Source of the DNA: Actinomortierella ambigua
Taxonomy: Eukaryota > Mortierellomycota > Mortierellomycetes > Mortierellales > Mortierellaceae
Length of the DNA stretch: 23,591 nt
Direction of reading: 5' to 3'
NCBI GenBank assembly: GCA_016098155.1
Contig: JAAAJB010000547.1
Location: forward strand, 1-23,591
Part shown: positions 9,590 through 19,241 of the stretch, piece by piece
Position numbering within the stretch: position 1 is the stretch's first letter
Layout: every line of letters begins with the position of its first letter
The notes under the pieces: model-generated
Told to the model about the DNA's origin: nothing
The model's input: the letters and a program-made list of their open reading frames with translations, nothing else
Databases searched by the model: none
Position numbers and translations under genes: made by a program

Positions 9590-10384
9590 CTAACGGTAGG
9601 CTACCTCGTCCCACCTTGACAAGCGGTCAATGGCCTCCAGCCAAGGGTCGTCCGTCATGGACACTTGGCTCTGTGACCGAGAAAGGACGCGCTTGCGTGT
9701 TAGTGCAGCTGAACGCTTGCCACACACTGCAGCAAAGTCAGGGCGACAGTCATCCAAGACTCGCGTGCCTTCGATGGCAGCCACATCGCAAAATTGACTA
9801 TGAGAGGGCGTGTCATCGATTTCGTCGGCGAGATCGTCGTCGCGAGTGCGCGTAAAGTAGTCGATACAGTTGAATCCCCACCCTGCGATGGCTCGCGCTG
9901 GACTCAGAGGGAAGGAGGTGCTCTCAGAGAGGAAGGACTCGAGGGTGAACGAGTGTCGCTGTGTGTTGGTCGCATATGTAACGTTAGTAGTGGTCTGTGT
10001 CTCTGTCGACTGTGCCACCAAGGGATGCGGTAGTTGCTCCGTTTCTGCGCGGCGAAGATAGCTAGGCGAGTAGGAGGAGGAGGAGGAGGATGTGGTGGCA
10101 GGCGCGGTCCGTTGACGCAGCAGATCTGGCCTTGTCTGGTGCTTATCTGGGGTGGCGTAAGGGTGAGGGTTCTGGCGGGCATACACGTTCGACTGTTGCT
10201 GCTGAGTGGCGAGGAGGACGTCAAAGCAGCCGTCGTCTTCTCTGGGGTATAGAGAGCAAAGACCCTTGGAATAGGTAGCAATCCATGGGTTGTCGTCTGT
10301 GCTTGTTGTGGCTACGATGGAGTCGTGGAGTGTGCTGGCACTCTGGGATGGGTGACTATCAAAGCGACTGGTGACAGTGGCCAT
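9590..10384 (-). CDS. Unknown 264-residue protein with terminal DD(N)PW motifs
   Basis: Family not recognised. The ATG at 10384 sits in ACAATGG context directly after a CT-rich leader (about 10500-10385), the same arrangement as the other genes here, so I take it as real. The protein is polar: a DDNPWIATYSKG segment at 30-41, a Ser/Gln/Tyr-rich linker, a more ordered middle (SFTLESFLSESTSFPLSPAR, then AGWGFNCIDYFTRTRDDD), a Cys-containing segment (FAAVCGKRS), a basic patch (ALTRKRVLSRS) that could act in nuclear targeting, and a C-terminal MTDDPWLEAIDRLSRWDE helix. The DDxPW/DDPW motif occurs at both ends. No membrane segment or signal peptide. It is the last minus-strand gene before the divergent CCT7 gene. 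Function unknown; a single exon is assumed. Confidence 0.6.
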   Translation of the reverse strand: MATVTSRFDSHPSQSASTLHDSIVATTSTDDNPWIATYSKGLCSLYPREDDGCFDVLLATQQQQSNVYARQNPHPYATPDKHQTRPDLLRQRTAPATTSSSSSSYSPSYLRRAETEQLPHPLVAQSTETQTTTNVTYATNTQRHSFTLESFLSESTSFPLSPARAIAGWGFNCIDYFTRTRDDDLADEIDDTPSHSQFCDVAAIEGTRVLDDCRPDFAAVCGKRSAALTRKRVLSRSQSQVSMTDDPWLEAIDRLSRWDEVAYR

Positions 10385-11509
10385 TGTTGTATGATAAGGA
10401 TAAAGGGGGAGATAGAGAGATAGAGAGAGAGAGAGTTGTTGGATGTGTGCAAAGAGAGAGGACTAGCAACAACAAAAAAAAAAGAGAAAGGGGAAGAAGA
10501 GGAAGAAGAGATGGGAAGAGATGTTTTATGATGGGGCGAATGGCATGCAATGCGGAATTGTTGGGTAACGGGATTCCGTTTCCAGTGGTGGGAATTGTCT
10601 TGCCTCTTTACTCTCTCCACAAACACACAACCCCCGAACCCATTGGCCTGTGCATCTGTGCGCGGAAGCAAGCCTAGACAAAGAAAGAGAGAAAAAAAAT
10701 GGTGTCCCACTCCCGACTGCTGCTTGTGCAACCACAGAGTTCATCTCTACTACTGCCACAATGTGTACCCTGGTTGCATTGTTGCATTGCTCCCACCCTC
10801 TCTCTTCTTTCTCCGACGCGCCCCTACCACTCCCCTGTCTCTCCCTCTGTCTCTCTCTCTCGTGCTCTCTCTTTTTGTGCCTGTCCATCCATCATGCCTC
10901 TCAATTTTAAAGTGTTGGCGAAAAGGCCGAGACAAAGGAAGGGAAGGACAATCTGCTCAGATAGGAAACGTTTCGGGGATGCGGTGTTTTGTCTTCCTAC
11001 TCTCGCTGTCCTTCCTTCAACAACTTGTGAGTTGTACTACTTTGGCGTTCAGTTCCAAATACAAAGCACACACGAAAGGGAAAAGAATACAGCCAGCCGG
11101 CAGGAGAGAATGAGAATGCTCGGTGTCAAGTCTATATCTGTAGCAGACGCGCCTTGATTTTCGCCCTCTGCCAGCGGAGAGTGTTATGTATGCCCAGCAG
11201 GAAGCACTTTTCTACGTGCACATTGGCTACTACCACTGATATGGTGGCAACACTGATAAATAAAAGTCCTCACTTTCTTCCTCCTTCCTTCTTTGAAGTT
11301 CTTTTCAAATATAGAAAGAGAACCCCATGTAATTGCAAATCGACCAAGCCACCACTGCCCCCCCCCCTCTCTCTCTCCTTCGTTCAGTTTCCCTTTGGGT
11401 GCCTGGCTTATGCTCCTCCAACTGGCTCGAACAAAGTGATCAGCGCATCGTCTTTTGCTATTCTTCGCTCTCCTTCTCCATCCACCCTCCGCGTCAACCA
11501 TAATCAAAA
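10385..11509. promoter_or_regulatory. Divergent intergenic region between the 264-aa gene and CCT7
   Basis: About 1.1 kb separate the minus-strand 264-residue gene from the first possible coding exon of CCT7. Both sides carry leader-like sequence: CT on the minus strand near 10385-10500, and CT on the plus strand near 10795-10875, 11355-11390 and 11455-11495. A TATA-like ATAAATAAAAG lies at about 11258-11268 on the plus strand. The many overlapping ORFs here are short, in several frames, and look like byproducts of the simple sequence. I see no RNA gene. Confidence 0.4.
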
Positions 11510-11536
11510 ATGAATCGTTCTCCACAGTCAATGATG
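11510..11536 (+). other. CCT7: Candidate first coding exon of CCT7
   Basis: ATG at 11510 in AAAAATG context follows a CT-rich leader. It reads nine codons (MNRSPQSMM) to a GTAATA donor at 11537 in phase 0, matching the phase-0 acceptor at 12120-12121. The resulting N-terminus would fit CCT7, which usually has a handful of residues before the first strand, but the intron would be 585 nt and the donor is not strong. An ATG at 12052 with GT at 12085 also keeps frame (MGYQTNSSNPP) but needs a 37-nt intron. Neither is proven. Confidence 0.4.
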
Positions 11537-11649
11537 GTAATACACCACTGCACGCTGCTGCATCGCCTGGCTAGCTCTACCGGATTCAGACGCTGCCCAC
11601 CATATTCCCATCACCACGCCTACACGACATCATTCATGCAAGGAACTCT

Positions 11650-11691
11650 GGACAGGACAACAGGACACAACAGGACAGCAGGACAACAGGA
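11650..11691. repeat. GGACA-based imperfect tandem repeat
   Basis: Five units of 5-10 nt, each starting GGACA followed by ACA, CAACA or GCA. The array lies in the presumed first intron or leader of CCT7. Confidence 0.75.
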
Positions 11692-12121
11692 TGCCTCCAT
11701 CAGCCATCTGGCGCGTGCTTGGAATGGTACCATCCTGTCGTGCCCCCGCCTGCTTTGCACACCCCCGTCCTCATGCGTTGTCACTGATAAGAAGGAAGAC
11801 TAAGCAAATACGCGAGCATGTCAGTGGTGACTAGACCAAGACTTGCGTAACGCGCGTTCCTTGCAACACCACCCCACCCAGTCAACGCTTTTCAGGGGGG
11901 AGGAAGGGGAGAGAACGAAAGGCGGCCTCTCTTCTCTCTCTTCTCTTTCTCTATGTACTGATAGACACCACAACCAGACCCTCTCTCTGATCAGATCAGC
12001 GCCCCGCCCCTCCCATATCACCAACATACATTGAAAAGACGTCGCATCATAATGGGTTATCAGACCAACTCATCGAACCCGCCCGTGTTTTTTTTCCTTT
12101 CCTCGATCCGTTTTACTCTAG

Positions 12122-13907
12122 CAACCTCAAATCATCCTGCTCAAGGATGGCACTGATTCTTCTCAGGGAAAGGGTCAGCTCCTCTCCAACATTAACGCTT
12201 GCTTGGCTGTTGTTGACACTGTCCGTTCGACCCTTGGTCCCCGCGGCATGGACAAGTTGATCGTCAGCGAGAAGGGTATGTCGATCTGATCGGGCAAGAG
12301 TTTTTTGTTTCTCATCAGTCCATTGTGAACTTGCAACCCACAAGAACGCAATTCTTATTTATCTCCTATCTTCGTTCCACCTTGAACACCATCACCCCAT
12401 CCATCAACTCGATTTCATAGGTGAGGTCACCATCTCGAACGACGGCGCTACCATCATGAAGCTTCTCGATATTGTTCACCCTGCCGCAAAGTCGTTGGTT
12501 GATATTGCTCGCTCTCAGGATGCCGAGGTTGGCGACGGTACGACATCGGTTGTCCTGCTCGCTGGTGAGCTGCTGAAGGAGATTCGTAGCTACATTGAGG
12601 AGGGCGTCAACCCACAGGTGATCATCAAGGGCTACCGAAGGGCTGCTCAGCTGGCCGTCAACAAGATCAAGGAGATCGCTGTCCGTGTCGAGCGCAAGGA
12701 TGAGGCCGAGTTCCGCTCGTTGCTGGAGAAGTGTGCTGCCACGGCCATGTCTTCCAAGCTGATCCACTCTCAAACCGACTTTTTCACAAAGATGGTGGTC
12801 GATGCCGTCCTGCACTTGGACCAAGAGGATTTGGACGAATCGCTGATCGGCATGAAGAAGGTTGCTGGTGGCGCCATGCAAGACTCGCTGCTGATCGATG
12901 GTGTCGCCTTCAAAAAGACCTTCTCCTATGCAGGCTTTGAGCAGCAGCCAAAGTCCTTCAAGAACCCCAAGGTCCTGTGCCTGAACGTCGAGCTCGAGCT
13001 CAAGGCCGAGCGTGATAACGCGGAGGTCCGTGTTGAGGCTGTGGATGAGTACCAAAAGATTGTCGATGCCGAGTGGCAGATCATCTATGACAAGCTGGAC
13101 GCGATTGCCAAGACTGGCGCCAAGGTGGTGCTGTCCAAGCTGCCTATTGGTGATTTGGCCACCCAGTACTTTGCCGATCGCGACATCTTCTGCGCTGGCC
13201 GTGTTCCCGATGCTGACATGAAGCGTGTTGTTCAGGCCGTTGGTGGTTCGATTCAGTCGACTTGCACAGACATTGAGGACAAGCACCTGGGCACATGCGG
13301 AACGTTTGAGGAGCGCCAGATCGGAGGTGAGCGCTACAACATGTTCCAGGAGTGCTCCAAGGCCAAGACTTGCACGTTGATCCTTCGCGGTGGTGCCGAG
13401 CAGTTTATTGCCGAGGTCGAGCGTTCGCTGCACGATGCCATCATGATTGTTCGCCGCGCCATCAAGAACTCTTTGGTCGTCGCCGGTGGTGGTGCAACGG
13501 AGATGGAGATTTCCAAGTACCTGCGGGATCACTCGCGCACGATTGCTGGCAAGCAGCAGTTGATCATTGGTGCCTTTGCGCGTGCATTGGAGGTCATTCC
13601 CCGACAGCTTTGCGACAATGCTGGATTCGATGCCACGGATATCCTGAACAAGCTGCGCATGAAGCACGCCCAGGGCGAGATGTGGTGCGGTGTCGACATT
13701 GAGTCAGAGTCGATTACGGATAACATGGCTGCCTTTGTGTGGGAGCCTGCACTGGTCAAGACCAACGCCCTCGCTGCTGCAACAGAGGCCGCATGTTTGA
13801 TTCTGTCCGTCGACGAGACGGTCAAGAGCCCTGGATCTCAGAACCCTGCCAGCAATGCTCGCGGCGCTCCTCGTGGCCGTGGCCGCGGTGTTCCTCGTCG
13901 TTTCTAA
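12122..13907 (+). CDS. CCT7: CCT7, T-complex protein 1 subunit eta (first residues unresolved)
   Basis: Eta subunit of the eight-member cytosolic TRiC/CCT chaperonin, which folds actin, tubulin and WD40 proteins with ATP. Exons seen: 12122-12275 and 12421-13907, split by a 145-nt intron (GTATGT...ATAG, phase 1). Joined they give 546 residues from [19 protein letters not shown] to the stop, against about 545-550 for the human and yeast proteins. Motifs in order: [20 protein letters not shown] and MDKLIV, then after the intron [20 protein letters not shown], the nucleotide-binding [15 protein letters not shown], apical-domain sequence with [15 protein letters not shown] (eta-like), [22 protein letters not shown] and WCGVDI. 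The C-terminus [10 protein letters not shown] is a Gly/Arg tail common in eta subunits. A coding exon for the initiator Met lies upstream of the TTTTACTCTAG acceptor (12121). GRASP follows in tandem after 361 nt. Identity is essentially certain. Confidence 0.95.
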
Positions 13908-14268
13908 AAGGGCGTCCCATCTCCAGTCATAGTTGGAAGGATGCCTCGTAGATCTACCCTTTGAAAACAGCTTTTTTTTTTAACTCCTTCTCTCCATTGT
14001 TATCTTGTGTCTCTGCTCTTTTTCCTTTCTTCACACACACACACACTCTCTCTCTATTTCTCCTATTTCTTCTTTCATAAAGTCATATTATTCATTTGAT
14101 TAAGAACCAAAGGTGTGGGTTTGTGATCCTGACCTGAATTGAGCCAGAACATTTTCTGACCAACAGAATTTGGAAGCATCACGTCCCTTTTTCTTTCTCT
14201 CTCCCTCTCAACTCTCTTTTCTTCTTTCCCTCCCTCCCAAGCCCAACGCGTCTATTTCGCCAACCAGC
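13908..14268 (+). promoter_or_regulatory. CCT7 3' flank and GRASP leader
   Basis: This 361-nt gap must hold the CCT7 3' end and the GRASP promoter. AT-rich sequence with TCATAAAGTCATATTATT (about 14075-14093) could serve either as a poly(A) region or as a promoter element. A short (AC)n/CT run lies at 14033-14053. CT-rich leader sequence runs from about 14185 to the ATG at 14269. No further gene. Confidence 0.45.
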
Positions 14269-16713
14269 ATGGGAAACGCTGCCTCGGGAGAAGAAGGCCG
14301 CCATCGTCTTGGATACCATGTCCTGCGAGTAAGCATCGTCACTTTCATGGCATCCAACATCCGTGGGAGAGTGCAGCATGATGACCCCCCCCCCTTCCCC
14401 TACATGGCATTGCACTCGTCTGATGCTCCCTTCTTTGCGTGTCATCTCTAAAATAGGTCAAGGAAGGGTCTCCTGCAGCCATTGCAGGTATCCGCCCTTA
14501 CTTTGATTATATCGTAGGCGTCAACGGCAGCCGTCTCGTAAGTTTGACAGCCTCTCTCAGGAACAAGGAGCAAAACCCTGGTTCTGAGGAGCGCCATGTC
14601 TAATCCTTGTTGAATATCCTCCTCTACAATAGAACAAGGAAAGCACAGAATTACAGGACCAAATGATGGCCAACGAAGGCAAAACAATTACTCTTGACGT
14701 GTACTCAACCAGAGAGCAGGCAGGAAGGCGTACGTGTTCTCGTTTTTTTTGAAACTTGTGTAGACTGGAAATGCCGACAAGAAACCAATACTTTATTTTA
14801 CTGCTACATGGATTCAAGAAACAAACGAGTCGTGCTCACTGTCTTTGCATTTTTTTTATAATATTTTTTCCTTTTCTTGTTCATCCGACATTGTTACCCA
14901 TAGGTATCGAGATGGTACCAACGACGCAATGGGGGGATGGCAAAGGGGGCTTGCTTGGTTGCAGTATTCGGTTCTGCATGTTTGACGCAGCTAACGACGT
15001 TGTCTGGCATGTGATGGTATGTTTTTTAGCGTTGCTTTGGCACTTGGCACAAAGGTGAAAAGGGACCTAACGAGACGCCCCAAACACTCAACCCATCAAA
15101 CCGCTCTTGTCTTTTTATCACCATCACCCTTTGGTTCGATTGTTTTGTCAACCCCTACTTTTCTTCCTCTTCACCATCAGGATGTATATCAAGGATCTCC
15201 AGCAGAGCGGGCAGGATTCTGTGCGCACTCTGATTACATCGTTGGTACGCCTTACGGAATCATGCGGGGCGAAGGCGACCTCTATGATCTGATTGAGGAC
15301 AATGCAGGCGAGGCACTACGACTGTACGTCTACAACGCGGAGACAGACCATGTTCGCGAGGTGATCATTGTGCCCAACTACGACTGGGGCGGCGAAGGGC
15401 TGTTGGGATGCGATGTCGGATATGGCTATCTTCATCGTTTGCCTCGTGGACCGGTGGGCCCCACGTCTCAAGAGGGAGAGGGTCATGCAGCTGCGCTCAA
15501 GCGCTCTCCATCGTTGCCTTACCCTGCGACCTCTCAGGATCATGCGGCGGCGAATGAAGGCTATGCTCGCAACACACTGCCTGCCACATTCAACAACCCC
15601 GCCGCCTCGGATGTCCTTCTGGCACCAACACCAAGGCCGACCCAACCCCCAACATGGCTCGATCCTGAACAGCAGGAGAAGTTGAGCGGAATGACCACTC
15701 CTCGCAACACGCTTGACTTTTACCAAGGAGAAGAAGATGGACATGCCGGTGGAGAGACTGAACACGCGGCAGCAGGGGCAGGAGTGGGAGCAGGATCAGC
15801 AGCAGCAGCAGCAGCCAAGAGAGGAGGGCAAGGTGAGCCAAGGGATCCGCCCTTGCTCCGATTCGGCAAGGGAAACCGACCTGATGCGGACGAGGATGAA
15901 TCGGACGAGGAAGAGTTTGTGCCACGTCGCGAACAGCCGTCGCAACAACAACAACAGCAGCAGCAGCAGCAGTCATCACAACAAGACCTTGCTTCAGGTG
16001 TGGCAGGGCTAACTATTCATGGCGTTTCTTCCGCCTCTGGGGGCATGGTGACTCAGGCCGTATCTCCACCCACCGCTGCTGTTGGAGAGTCTACAACCAC
16101 ATCACTCCAAGAACGTCGCAATGTCGATTTGGCACCCTTATCATCACCGCCCGGCAGCACGGACCGCTATCAACATCAGCAACAACACCAGAAACAACAC
16201 CAGCCACATCAACAACAACACCACCACCCCCATCATTCACCCCCTCATCCCGTGATGACTCGCTTCCACAGCCGGCTTAACCCAGGCACGACACCCCCGC
16301 CCAGTGCCGCAGCCGTAGAATCGCCGTTCTCGCAGGCGCTATCGCAACCATCGGCGGCATCTCAGCCACCAGAGGAAGAGGAAGAGGAAGAGGAGGAGAT
16401 CAACTTTGGCGATATTCCGTTTGGAGCGGGGGAAGTGCCGAATTTTGCCAGTTTGATGAGCCGTCAACAACAGCAACAGCAAAAAGAAAAACAAGCTCGA
16501 CAGGAACAAAAGCTGAAGGATGAGAAGCATGAACAACCCTCGCCACGAGCGCATCGGAGGGAGCTTTCGTCGTTGGGGATGGGCGCTCGAACAATGCATC
16601 ACCACCCAGAGCTAGAGACACGGATACCGGCCCAGACGGTTGTTGCGCAGGCGCAGGCGCAGTCGGAGGAGTACCGTCGAGCTATGGAACAGTACTCTCA
16701 GCAGTTTCAGTGA
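14269..16713 (+). CDS. GRH1: GRASP/Grh1 Golgi reassembly-stacking protein, five exons
   Basis: Peripheral Golgi/ER-exit-site protein that tethers membranes and, in fungi, supports COPII traffic and unconventional secretion. Exons 14269-14328, 14457-14537, 14633-14729, 14904-15016 and 15181-16713; 627 residues. The N-terminus MGNAAS fits the MGxxxS N-myristoylation consensus, unlike budding-yeast Grh1, which uses an acetylated helix. PDZ1 covers about 13-100 ([20 protein letters not shown], then [17 protein letters not shown]). PDZ2 covers about 101-205 ([36 protein letters not shown]). The remaining 420 residues form a Ser/Pro/Gln-rich tail with a Q11 tract, a His/Gln-rich block, an acidic E9 run leading to [20 protein letters not shown], and a charged helical segment. 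The first ATG of the unspliced last-exon frame is a false start inside intron 4. Family certain; splice sites well supported because each junction restores a conserved motif. Confidence 0.95.
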
Positions 16714-17112
16714 AGAGGGAGGGATGGGAGAAAGGAAAAAAGGGAGGTGGGGGGGGGAGAATGAAGAGCGACATTAAAAAAAAGTTGTATGCTTGAAATG
16801 CGGTTTTTTTTTCTGCTGTGGTTATCCTTTTCGGTTTTGTTCTTCTATCGTGTCTTTCAGAGCTTCATTGAGAAAAGAATTGTTTGTTTTTGCCAGAAAA
16901 ATGATATATTAGGGTAAGTGAGTGTGTATGTTTGTATGAAGACTCAAAAGAAGATTGTATGAAGACTCAAAAAGAAGTATGTATGAAGATTGAAGGGAGG
17001 GGGAGTTGGTTATGCTATCGAAACGAGAGGGCGAGACCAAGAAGACGAAGAAGAAGACGAAAAGGAGGAAGAGGAGGAAGGCAAGAGTGGGGGGGGGGAT
17101 GAGGATATCTTC
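16714..17112. other. Convergent 3' flanks of GRASP and the HPP gene
   Basis: Both genes end into this 399-nt stretch. It holds A-rich sequence (about 16776-16783), T-rich sequence (16804-16813), a purine-rich block (about 17030-17100) with a G run, and an imperfect tandem repeat described separately. No gene is seen. Confidence 0.6.
16931..16995. repeat. About 24-nt imperfect tandem repeat, 2.7 copies
   Basis: The unit TTGTATGAAGACTCAAAAGA recurs at 16933 and 16956, with a third, decayed copy (TATGTATGAAGATTGAAG) from about 16978. It lies between the convergent GRASP and HPP genes and may be transcribed as 3'UTR of either. Confidence 0.85.
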
Positions 17113-18639
17113 TCAAAGTTGAGGATGCGGGGTTGTGGTGGTCGCGGTCGATTCCGATGCGAGTCGTGAATGGCGTTGTTCGCGACCATCCTCCTCCTGC
17201 TGCTGCTGTTGCTGTTGCAGCTCGTGCTCCAATTCATGGACCCTGGCCTGCAAGTCCTGAATGACTTGTTGGTACTCCTCAGGCTCCATGGTCAGTGCCG
17301 AGCCACGCGTTTGGACAAGCATGCCCAGGCGACGGTGGTGGCAGCACTTTGGAGAGCAATTATCGTGGCTAGAGTGGCCTCGCTCAAGGTCAACATTGAG
17401 GCCATTCTCATTAGCAGTAGTAGTAGTCGCAGCAGCACCTTCTTGGCCGATGCGCGCACGCACATACTCGCCATTTTCAAGATCCTTGTGAAGCTCGCCC
17501 TCGTAGAAGACGGCGTACTGCTCAGTACCATGGTGATGGTGGCGTGGCGACTGATGCCGGGATTGGTGGCTCACCGGTGAGCCGACAGTATGACCATGAG
17601 AGGAGACCACGGGGGATTTGGGTGGCTCGCCACCAAGGCTCTCCTTCTTTGTCTCTACCTGGGAGGCAGCGCGCGTGGACAGGTTGTCGTCCTCTTTGAG
17701 GCTGGTACGACCAATCACTTCACTGTCGGAGCAACAACCATCGTTATCACCACCATGGCCGCAACTCTTGGCCTCCGAGGAGGAGGAAGGCGAGACAAGG
17801 TCGGCAATGACAGCGGACATGTCCTGGTTGACGACGGTGATGGTGCGGGCCTTGGCGCGCCACCAATGCATGGGGTAGCGGCGCGCGACATTGTTACCGA
17901 GGATGGCAATGACGAGCATGAGGCCAATGCCGAGCGCGACCGGGCAGAGCACGTACCAGTAGCCCAGGTTGTAGATCATATCGCCTCCCGAGACGGCAAT
18001 CAGGGCCGAAGCACCCGCCGGTGGATGCACGGTCTGGGTCAACTGCATCAGGAACAGGGCGATCGAGACGGACAGGGCGCACAAGAGCCACTGGAGCTCG
18101 GCGAACGTGGCAGGGTCCATCAAGTGGAACAGCTTGTACAGGCTGACACCGATCGTTGCAGACATGATATGGCCACAAACTAGAGAGGTAGTAGTAGTAA
18201 TGTTATTGATATAAACGATGTTAGTCGCGGGGTCTAGGTCAGAACACATGGGATGCCACTAAATTTGGGGAGGGGGGTCTTGCATGATCACATACAAACA
18301 TTGCGCGGTTGGGACAAGGGGGCATCGATGGCACCATAGATCAAAACGGCCTAATATATACACAGGCAAAGATGGTTGACAAAAGGGGGGAAGGAAAGCA
18401 AAGGGTGAGGAGGAACAAGATTTCCCCCCGAGAGTAAGAGTCGTCAAGGAATAACGTTAGTAATGAACAAAGGGTCAACCACCTCATCTGTTCCAGGGGA
18501 GTGGATGAGTGAGTGAGTGAAAGATAGAGAAGGTCCGTGTTCACAACCAAGACAGGGGGACCAGAGGAGTGGAGAGGCAAGTCAACTGGCTATTGGTCAA
18601 GAGATTGCTGCTCAAGCCATCTTGCAATTCACCCGGGCT

Positions 18640-18676
<37 letters not shown>

Positions 18677-18949
18677 TTTCGCTCTCTCTCATCAACATGG
18701 GTCATTGGAAGTCTCCCTTACAGTAGCTCCAAAGGCACCAGTCATGACTGGGGTCTGGCGTTCCATGAACCATTGGGAGTTGTAGGTAAGCGATGCAGTG
18801 ATTGCAATACCCGTGAAGGATGTGATGAATGTCGACACCAAAATGGCAAGGCGTGTTGGTGGAGCTGGGCCCTTGGGCGCATATCGCGACGGGTCAAAGC
18901 GCTGGCCCCGCATGCGGTTGAAGTAACTCCAAGCTTTTTGTTGGATCAT
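17113..18949 (-). CDS. HPP-family integral membrane protein, three exons
   Basis: Multi-pass membrane protein of the HPP family (Pfam HPP; plant and cyanobacterial members act in plastid nitrite transport, fungal role not established). Exons 18949-18722, 18350-18296 and 18179-17113; 449 residues. Introns are 371 nt (GTAAGG...TTAG) and 116 nt (GTATGT...CTAG). Exon 2 is only 55 nt and supplies AVLIYGAIDAPLSQPRNV, restoring the family segment FGATAVL..QPRN.FCGH across both junctions. Hydrophobic segments: about 34-54, 64-84, 97-112, 124-141 and 168-195. The signature TVHPPAGASALIAV has HPP at 146-148. From about 205 on it is a long polar tail with Ser, His and acidic stretches and a C-terminal coiled coil (EEYQQVIQDLQARVHELEHE) ending in a Q tract. 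Convergent with GRASP. Family certain, transported substrate unknown. Confidence 0.93.
18644..18672. repeat. (CT)n microsatellite in intron 1 of the HPP gene
   Basis: A 29-nt perfect CT run on the plus strand, GA in the transcript of the minus-strand gene, sits about 50 nt downstream of the donor at 18721. It helps make this intron (371 nt) the longest in that gene. Confidence 0.95.
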
Positions 18950-19229
18950 GCTGAGCAGTTAAGCGAGGTGGGGAGGTAAACAAGAGTGCAAGAGCAAGAG
19001 AGAAAGAGAGGAGGAGTGAGAGGAGTGAGAAGAGGGAAAAAAAAAAAAGAGAAGAGATAGAGAGGACTGAGGATGTCCCTCCAATATATCTAATACGAGC
19101 AAGTGTGAGAGCGCAAAGGGTGGAAGGTCGACTTCCTAGGTTGTCTATGAATGCAGCTTCAATTCAAACGACTTTGAGATGCAAAGGCAATTCAACATGT
19201 CAGATTCAGGTTTTTTTTCCAGTCCATCC

Positions 19230-19241
19230 CCTTTTATAAGA
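19230..19241 (-). promoter_or_regulatory. TATA-like element for the HPP gene
   Basis: On the minus strand the sequence reads CTTATAAAAGGGG, close to the TATA consensus, about 280 nt upstream of the HPP start codon at 18949. The following minus-strand sequence (about 19060-18955) is CT-rich and leader-like. Position and orientation fit; transcription itself is not shown. Confidence 0.5.

Noticed and set aside
11280..11310. Possible heat-shock element upstream of CCT7
   Set aside because: TTC and GAA blocks are present, but their spacing (3 and 1 nt) does not match the nTTCnnGAAn rule.
15125..15150. tRNA-like B box (GGTTCGATT)
   Set aside because: No A box, acceptor stem or cloverleaf can be built around it, and it lies in intron 4 of the GRASP gene.
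15019..15180. N-terminal extension of the last GRASP exon from the ATG-like start at 15019
   Set aside because: This stretch is intron 4; joining 15016 to 15181 restores the conserved [17 protein letters not shown] sequence.
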